The translations under genes and the position numbers were made by a program. The notes under the pieces were generated by a model. It was not told the origin of the DNA. It ran no database searches and worked only from the letters and a program-made list of their open reading frames with translations. Source: Piliocolobus tephrosceles (lineage: Eukaryota; Chordata; Mammalia; Primates; Cercopithecidae). Taken from it: a DNA stretch of 64,000 nt. The stretch is taken from the NCBI RefSeq assembly GCF_002776525.5, contig NC_045437.1, forward strand, positions 137,577,814 through 137,641,813, read 5' to 3'. Positions 57,716 to 64,000 of this stretch are shown here, in pieces; the stretch's first letter is position 1, and each line of letters starts with the position of its first letter.

Positions 57716-58176
57716 CTAGCCCTGGATCAGTGCTGCTCTCCACTTCTCTCTGTGCATATCCAGGAGGCCAGGTTTTGCTGTGAAATCATCACATGTTTGT
57801 GGATGCTGGCACTCTTGCACACTCACAGCCTCTCATCTCAGATCAGTGACAGGTGCTGCCAGCAAATCCTTTTATTTTTCCTGTTCTCCCGCTACCTTCA
57901 ACAACTATTGCACTTTCACCTCTTAGCACAAGGTCCCTATTTGATCCTCACTCCCTTCACTCTTCTCTGATTATTCTGCTCCCTTGGTCATCAAGAAGTG
58001 GAAGCACTCAGAAATGCTCTGTCCTCCCCTCTACCTCCATACTTACCTATACACCCACACCCTTGGGCACCTCCCTCTCACAAGTATCAAAGAACAACTG
58101 CTGCCCTTTCTTGTGCACAGTTTTCCTCACCTCATACTACTACATTTTCTTTTAAAAGCTTAATTCAAGCTTGACT
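57716..58176. other. unique DNA, no gene seen
   Basis: Overlapping plus frames (57752-58155) have no domain. Confidence 0.5.
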
Positions 58177-58185
58177 AAAGTCTCC

Positions 58186-58887
58186 TTTTTTTATTTTACT
58201 TTAAGTTCCATGATACATGTGCGGAACATGCAGGTGTGTTACATAGGTATACATGTGCCATGGTGGTTTGCTGCACCTATTGACTCATCTTCTGAGTTCC
58301 CTCCCTTCACCCCCCACCTCTCAACAGGCCCTGGTATGTGATGTTCCCCTCTCTGTGTCCATGTGTTCCCATTGTTCAACTCCCACTTATGAGTGAGAAC
58401 ATGCGGCGTTTGGTTTCCTGTTCTTGTCTTAGTTTGCTGACATTGATGACTTCCATCCTCATCCATGTCCCTGCAAATAACATGATCTCCTTCCTTTATA
58501 TGGATATCATTCCTTTTTATGGCTGCATAGAATTCCATGGTGTATATGTGCCACAGTTTCTTTATCCCGTCTATCATTGATGGGCATTTGGTTTGGTTCC
58601 AAGTCTTTGATGTTGTAAACAGTGCTGCAATAAACATACGTGTGTATGTGTCCTTATAGTAGAATGATTTATATTCCTTTGGGTATATACCCAGTAATGG
58701 AATTGCTTGGTCAAATGATATTCCTGGCTCTAGATCCTTGAGGAATCACCACACTATCTTCCACAATGGTTGAACTAATTTACATTCCCACCAACAGTGT
58801 AAAAGCATTCCTATTTCTTCACAGCCTTGTGAAGAAGCATCTACTGTTTCTTGACTTTTTAATAATCATTATTCTGACTGGTGTGAG
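58186..58887 (-). mobile_element. L1PA/L1PB LINE, 5'-truncated, antisense, with 9-bp duplication
   Basis: TTCCATGATACATGTGCGGA, GCCATGGTGGTTTGCTGCAC, ACTTATGAGTGAGAACATGC, GGCTGCATAGAATTCCATGG and ATTCTGACTGGTGTGAG are antisense primate L1 landmarks. AAAGTCTCC lies at 58177-58185 and 58888-58896, a perfect duplication. A 132-codon minus frame (58239-58637) is the decayed ORF2 C-terminus read into the 3'UTR. Confidence 0.96.
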
Positions 58888-58904
58888 AAAGTCTCCAAGT
58901 TTTA

Positions 58905-59105
58905 ACAGCTAATATTAAGTCTTCACTATCTAGTGGACACTTTATATATTATTATCTCATTTAATCCCTATATTCTCCTGGAGATACGGGAACTATGGCG
59001 AACCTTATTTTACAGCTGTGCCCAAAGCCACACAGATAGTCAAGAAACAGAGCCAGGATTCAAATCCACAGTTGTCTTACTCTAAAGCCTATTTTACTAC
59101 CAGGC
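58905..59105 (-). repeat. MIR SINE, antisense
   Basis: TATTATCTCATTTAATCCCT, AAGCCACACAGATAGTCAAG, GAGCCAGGATTCAAATCCAC. Confidence 0.88.
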
Positions 59106-59109
59106 TTAA

Positions 59110-60182
59110 CAAATTTATGAAGTAAAATCTAAAAATAAGCCCAAGTATCTTATCTCTTTTAATGAGTGTCTCCATATCTAATGCCTCAATAAAGAAACAC
59201 ATCCGTAGATGCAGCATGAAAGATTATAGAGAGGGGGAAATGACCCATCTATTTCACATCTTCCTGTTTTTTCCTGGAGCTGCCTGGCACTAAATGGTTT
59301 TTAAATAGCAATTTAATCACCCACAGAGAGACCTGGATTTACAAATTTTCTTAGTACACATCAGTGTTGTTACTCTTCCCCTGGTTTTGAAGGTTTGGTT
59401 TAGTTTGTGTATAAAATAATGGATGGATATAATTTGTAAGCGCAACACAAGTGACTAAATTTTAAAAGGAAAATGTGCTTATATACATTTTTTTCCTTTT
59501 AGTCTGTTTCTGTAGAGATTAAAAAATATCTGGCACCTGAAGCTATATTTGCAGCAGAGAGAAATCTTTTAAAATACATAGAGTCACAGAATGTTATAGC
59601 TGGAAGGGACACTGGGAGTTGATGACTGAAAATATACAAGTCTCAGCTTAGGATCTCATAGCAGAGGAGCAGTTGTGTAGTGGATTGTGAATCATAGTTT
59701 ATTCAGTATTGGAGGGGTTACTAATTTCTAAGCCAATTTTCTTCCATTTATGCACTGTGAACAGTAATAGTGCTTACCCAAGAGAGCAGTAGTGACACTC
59801 TTCATATATGAATTGTTTAGCATAGCGCAATCCACATGTGCTCAAGACATGCCAGCTGTCTTCTTCCTCTTCCTCCTCTTTTCTTTGTTCTTCGGTGTTA
59901 TCACTAAAATCTCAGTGACAAAATCCTTTTTTAAAAAAAGCTTTCTAGGTATGCATATTATTTTCTCAATGCTGGAGAGAATTGGAATTTTTATCTGGGA
60001 AATGATTTTTGTTCTAGGTTCCAATCAATGTCATTTTTTTTTCTTGCATTTTAAAACAAAACTAAGTTCTGATATTCTTGTGAATATCTGGACTTATTAT
60101 TTTATCCCACCATTCCTTTAAGAACCACAGAGTGTTTCTTAGAGGTCACTCATTGGACTTAATATTCATGTACACATAATTA
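59110..60182. other. unique DNA, no gene seen
   Basis: The plus frame 59792-60121 (109 codons) is hydrophobic by T-rich composition and has no recognisable domain. Confidence 0.5.
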
Positions 60183-60184
60183 TT

Positions 60185-60360
60185 TTATTCACCTCACAGA
60201 AAGCTAAGGTCAGCATTATCTCTAGTCTTCCCTTGAATAGATTAGCTAAGGGAAGTTAAATATCTTACTCTGTGTTATATAGCTTGTAAGACACCAACTC
60301 AGGATTTGAAATTTAGGCCATTTTAACTCTAAGCACAATGTGTATCCACTATGTCATGCC
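60185..60360 (-). repeat. MIR SINE, antisense
   Basis: GCTAAGGGAAGTTAAATATC, TATATAGCTTGTAAGACACC and TAACTCTAAGCACAATGTGT. Confidence 0.7.
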
Positions 60361-60364
60361 AATA

Positions 60365-61220
60365 GGGACCAGTGCTGCTCAATCTTCCTTTATAACTCTG
60401 TGGAGTTGGTTATTTGTTTTATGACATAGATTTCAAACCCTTCCATGATTAGGGTTTAAGCACAAAAACTACTTGAGAAGACCCAAACCCAACATGGCTA
60501 CTGTGTCCTCACTCAGATATCTAAGAACTCCAGAATAGCCTATCATTACCTGAGTGTTCGTTCCTAGCAGGCCATGAACCATTCATTTCTAGATTGTGTC
60601 TCTCATGTGGAAATATTGTTGGCCAACAACTGTCTTCCTTGATGTCAACCTCAAATGTCAGAAACACCCTCCAAGTTGTAGAATTCCTAAGTTCTTATCA
60701 ATTCCAATGAGCAGGAATTCTCTCATCTGTGAAAAGAGGCCATTCTTCTACAGTACGAATATCTCTAGTGCACTTACCCCATGGGGTAGATCACCCCTTT
60801 GGGCAGCTCTAGTTATGAACTGTTTATTTTTTAATTGCTGTTGTATTCCCTAGTAATCCATCACATCTATGTCATCTACGCATTTATTTCATAAGACATA
60901 TTTCCTCCACATCTTGCTTCTCTTGTATTATTAACCTACAAGTACATCATCTTGGTGTACTGAAATTTTACCCATCATTCAGATTTCCAAAAGCTATTTT
61001 GGACATATTGCCTTTCCTGATTTTTTCATTTGACCCTATCTCTCCACTCCTTCCCAACCAGTGACAAAAAAAGCAACTGGAAGTAATTGCACCTGCCCCT
61101 AAACTTTCTCAGCATTTTAGCTTTACCTCTCCTGTGAATTCATATGTTATATAATAATTTTCCTTGTACATGTCTCTATCCTCTGGAATAAAAGCTTTAG
61201 CAAGATATTGATTATGATAT
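60365..61220. other. unique DNA, no gene seen
   Basis: No repeat recognised. Plus frame 60596-60853 has no domain. Confidence 0.5.
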
Positions 61221-61221
61221 C

Positions 61222-61745
61222 AATTAGAATGCTTTGAATTTCCAAGAAACAGAAAAACCAACTAAAATAACACAGTAAAACATTTGTAATCTCATTTAAT
61301 AGAAGTTTGGAGCTAACAGTTGCAATATAACAATTTAATTGCTCCATAATTGTGGACTTGGATTTTTTTTCTGTGATTCACTTGCTTTACTCCTCAAGGA
61401 CCCAGGCTGGTTGCCACGGTGCCAAACGCAGCTCCCCAGGGGTCAATATTTCAGGAGGGATAACAGGTCTAGTGCCTCTACAAGCCTGTTTTTAATCTGG
61501 GAAGAAACTATTTCCCCAAAGCTTACCAGTAGAGTTCCTCTAATGTCTCATTAGCCAGAACTGTTTTGCATGCCTGTCCCAAACCAACTGCTGGCAAAGA
61601 GGACTGAAATCATCACCGCTGGTTTAGAGCAATCAAAGTTTAAGCCAATCCAAATGCATCCTCTGGGTGGAAGGAGGGGCCCGTCTTTGCTGAGCACATT
61701 GCCATGGGTCTGACTGCTGAATAAAATTGGAGTTCTATTTATTAG
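61222..61745 (+). repeat. ancient interspersed repeat, same unnamed family as 6891-7255
   Basis: AATGCTTTGAATTTCCAAGA, TGTCTCATTAGCCAGAACTG, GTCCCAAACCAACTGCTGGC, TTTAGAGCAATCAAAGTTTA, GGAAGGAGGGGCCCG and GACTGCTGAATAAAATTGGA are the blocks of this old family, here better preserved. Confidence 0.6.
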
Positions 61746-61929
61746 CAATCGGGGAGGAAATGGCTCTGTTAAATAGAGTCAATAATATTTGAATATATTG
61801 AATCTATATTCAGTAGGTGAAATAATATTAGCTATAGCTTTGATTTAGCTAGCTCTGCATTTCTCACAATAGCTATTAAGATCTCAATTGAGTAGAACTG
61901 CTTTGTGGGACAAAATTGACTTCTTATAT

Positions 61930-62020
61930 TCAACAAATATTAAATATCTGTGACAGGCACTGTCCTAGAACTTAGATACACATGGTTAGTAAAATCAGAT
62001 GTCATCCCTACCAACAATAT
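61930..62020 (-). repeat. L2 3' end, antisense
   Basis: CAACAAATATTAAATATCTG, GACAGGCACTGTCCTAGAAC. Confidence 0.7.
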
Positions 62021-62021
62021 A

Positions 62022-62185
62022 AAAATAATAGCTAACCTCACTATGTAGCAAGTAGAGTGCTAAAAACTTTGCAGGCATTATCTTTATCTTCAACCCTATA
62101 GGATAGGTTCTATTAAAATCACTATTTTTTAATGAGAAAATTGTGACCCCACAAAGAATGTTACAAAGGTCACTGAGGTAAAATT
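62022..62185 (-). repeat. MIR SINE, antisense
   Basis: AATAATAGCTAACCTCACTA, AAAACTTTGCAGGCATTATC and CAACCCTATAGGATAGG. Confidence 0.85.
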
Positions 62186-62217
62186 CAAGTCAAGCTTTAT
62201 TTAAACTCCTGTGAAAT

Positions 62218-62250
62218 AAAGTGTGTGTGTATGTGTGTTTGTGTGTTAGA
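62218..62250. repeat. degenerate (TG)n
   Basis: TG units with TA and TT interruptions. Confidence 0.85.
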
Positions 62251-62324
62251 GAAATATAATTGCTTGTTGGAGTAGTAAGTTCTCTTTGTTCCATGTAAAG
62301 TGCATATTTTATTATGTTCTCTCA

Positions 62325-62327
<3 letters not shown>

Positions 62328-62356
<29 letters not shown>

Positions 62357-62645
62357 GAGATGGAGTCTTGCTCTGTTGCCCAGGCTGGAGTGCAGTGGCC
62401 GGATCTCAGCTCACTGACTGCAAGCTCCGCCTCCCGGGTTTACGCCATTCTCCTGCCTCAGCCTCCCGAGTAGCTGGGACTACAGGCGCCCACCACCTCG
62501 CCCGGCTAGTTTTTTGTATTTTGTTTTAGTAGGGACGGGGTTTCACCGTGTTAGCCAGGATGGTCTCGATCTCCTGACCTCCTGATCCACCCGTCTCGGC
62601 CTCCCAAAGTGCTGGGATTACATGCTTGAGCCACCGCGCCCAGCC
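62328..62645 (-). mobile_element. AluYR-type (Old World monkey) Alu, antisense, full length
   Basis: T29 then a complete young Alu. Monkey-type bases: GGCCGGATCTCAGCTC, GGGTTTACGCCATTCTCC, CGGCTAGTTTTTTGTATT and ATGCTTGAGCCACCGCG. TCTCTCAGC flanks it at 62318-62326 and 62646-62654. A 4-bp ACTG is doubled inside (CTCACTGACTGC). Low divergence: a recent insertion. Confidence 0.97.
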
Positions 62646-62658
62646 TCTCTCAGCTTTT

Positions 62659-62956
62659 ATTTATGTTTTTTGAGTCTCAGTCTGTAGCCCATGCTGGAGT
62701 GCAGTGGCATGATCTCAGCTCACTGAAACCTCTTGCCTTTCGGGTACAAGGGATTCTCGTGCCTCAGCCTCCCAAGTAGCTGGGATTACAATCATGCACC
62801 ACCATGCCTGACTACTTTTTTTTTCTTGTGTATTTTTAGCAGAGACAGTGTTTCACCAAGTTGGCCAGGCTGGTCTCAAACTTCTGAACTCAAGTGATCT
62901 GCCCACCTCAGCCTCCCAAAGTGCTGGGATTACAAGTGTGAGCCACCATGCCCAGC
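62659..62956 (-). mobile_element. older Alu (AluS-like), antisense, next to the AluYR
   Basis: TTTTTTGAGTCTCAGTCTGT, GGCATGATCTCAGCTCACTG, linker TTTTTCTTGTGTATTTTTAG, end GCCACCATGCCCAGC. CAGCTTTT on both sides (62651-62658 and 62957-62964) looks like its target duplication. The AluYR landed at the left copy. Confidence 0.93.
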
Positions 62957-62964
62957 CAGCTTTT

Positions 62965-63494
62965 CTTAAACTCCATGAAAGCCCCTTTTATCTTTAGTTC
63001 AGGATTTAGGGGACAAGCCTGTTTACCTGCATGAGATTTCAGATGATGATTTTCTCCTCTTAGCCTATGACTTCATTACCCGAAGGATAAGCTCTGGCTA
63101 TTGAGGAAGCCACTTGTAGGTTGGTAGAATATAATACAATGGTCATTTTAACTCATAGTCTTCAACGATGTTATGTTTATACTAACAAAAATACCATAAT
63201 TGAAATTACAAGGTTTAATGAAAAAGAAGATCTGGAAAACAGGCATATTTTGTTATTCCTACATAACATCTTAAAAAATAAGCTACCTATATTTTAAAAT
63301 GGAGATATTTCACATAAAATGCGGATTACTACCGACTGTTTAAAAACAGGGAGCCCTGTAGCACCAGAGGAACACCTTGGCAAGTGGTGCATGCTCACAA
63401 GGCAACTGTGGGCAGGAACCGTGTAGCTGCCGCCTGACTTGGCTGGGACATTGGCCCTCCAGTTTGCCACGATAACAAACACTCTTACAGCTGA
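62965..63494. other. unique DNA, no gene seen
   Basis: No repeat recognised. The minus frame 63294-63482 has no domain. Confidence 0.5.
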
Positions 63495-63689
63495 TTACTT
63501 TACTCATTTTAGGTATCTACTGTATTAGTATCTGCTATGGCAAGTAACTCTAAAATTTTAATGGTTTGCAATAGCAAACTTTTATTTCTTGCTCATATCA
63601 CGTGAAATCTGAAGCTCAGCTGGGACTCTTCATAGACATGTGTCCAGGATGGTCACATGGGACCCTGTGTTAAGGAGAGTCCTGCATTT

Positions 63690-63690
<1 letters not shown>
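63495..63690. repeat. ancient repeat, left part, split by AluYR
   Basis: CTGCTATGGCAAGTAACTCT, CTTTTATTTCTTGCTCATAT, GAAGCTCAGCTGGGACTC look like a common old mammalian repeat. It may continue after the Alu at 63849-63950 (TGAACAAGAGGTCCTATG, CATAAATTATGTAGCCAG). Confidence 0.4.
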
Positions 63691-63725
<35 letters not shown>

Positions 63726-63848
63726 AGACGGAGTCTCGCTCTGTCGCCCAGGCTGGAGTGCAGTGGCCGGATCTCAGCTCACTGCAAGCTCCGCCTCCCG
63801 GGTTTACGCCATTCTCCTGCCTCAGCCTCCCGAGTAGCTGGGACTACA
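63691..63848 (-). mobile_element. AluYR-type Alu, antisense, 5'-truncated
   Basis: T34 then GAGACGGAGTCTCGCTCTGT, GTGGCCGGATCTCAGCTC, GGGTTTACGCC, stopping after GCTGGGACTACA, which is about the 3' half of the element. It shares the monkey-type bases of the copy at 62.3 kb. I found no target duplication. Confidence 0.95.
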
Positions 63849-64000
63849 ATGTTCTGCTGTCACTGTCTTAAAACACTTTTGAACAAGAGGTCCTATGTTT
63901 TTATTTTTCAATGGGTCTCATAAATTATGTAGCCAGTTCCATTGCCAGGTTCTATGTGTCTTCTTATTTAGGACTCAGCCAAAAGGAGTAGCCATTGCTG

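Noticed and set aside
58239..58637. 132-codon minus-strand frame with L1 ORF2-like residues
   Set aside because: It is the decayed C-terminal end of L1 ORF2 in a 5'-truncated copy, reading on into the 3'UTR. Not a working gene.
63657..63923. 88-codon plus frame containing a poly-F run and a CSGRISAHCKLRLP-like part
   Set aside because: It is translated antisense Alu plus poly-T, a common artefact.
1..64000. tRNA, snRNA (U6, 7SK, Y) or rRNA genes
   Set aside because: I looked for their signature starts and box motifs. Only the tRNA-derived heads of MIR elements were found.
1..64000. CRISPR array, operon or prokaryote-type system
   Set aside because: Alu, L1, MIR and LTR content make this primate nuclear DNA. 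No regularly spaced repeats were seen.

Overview
This is primate nuclear DNA, and almost certainly from an Old World monkey (macaque/baboon type). Two young Alu copies, at 62328-62645 and 63691-63848, carry the variant combination I know from cercopithecid AluYR-type subfamilies (GGCCGGATCTCAGCTC, GGGTTTACGCC, CGGCTAGTTTTTTG) in place of the human AluY bases. The composition is AT-rich and there is no CpG island. I recognise no protein-coding exon, no functional RNA gene and no CRISPR or operon structure. The longest open frames (60-194 codons) lie in or antisense to L1, L2, Alu and LTR sequence, or show no coding character. The window is best read as intergenic or deep-intronic sequence: stretches of unique DNA carrying several layers of transposable elements. 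Subfamily names come from recalled consensus patterns, not from a database search.

Layout. 0-5 kb: an antisense L1 3' part, a complete MER1A-type hAT element with 8-bp target duplication, an AluJ, a tiny Alu remnant between 36-bp direct repeats, and a MER5A. 5-26 kb: mostly unique sequence with scattered MIR and L2 fossils, a MaLR LTR at 7.5 kb, an MLT1 LTR at 19.3 kb interrupted by poly-T and TG tracts, and L1 3' ends at 20.8 and 23.8 kb. 26-31 kb: an ERV1-like solo LTR with a perfect 4-bp target duplication, then an L1 split by an Alu whose tail side grew into a CT/AT/TG microsatellite. 31-45 kb: paired hAT fossils, L2 and MIR copies, two LTR-like elements with visible promoter and poly(A) motifs, an MLT1, an AluS with a perfect 15-bp duplication, and a cluster of four MIRs. 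45-52 kb: L2, L1M, AluJ, and a second perfectly bounded solo LTR that splits an L2. 52.5-54.3 kb: a full-length hAT-Charlie element with transposase remnants, itself invaded by a THE1/MST LTR and an L1 scrap. 54.5-59 kb: the most unusual block, with a 374-bp poly(A)-tailed retrocopy of an unrecognised transcript between 16-bp duplications, a local duplication of a MIR-containing segment, a 41-base poly-T, and two L1 3' ends in convergent orientation. 59-64 kb: MIR and L2 fossils, then a monkey-specific AluYR next to an older Alu, and a second, truncated AluYR.

No genes work together here. The value of the window lies in the insertion history, which can be read from target duplications and nesting, and in a few structures (the retrocopy, the duplicated MIR segment, the Alu remnant in long repeats) that ordinary repeat annotation would probably miss.
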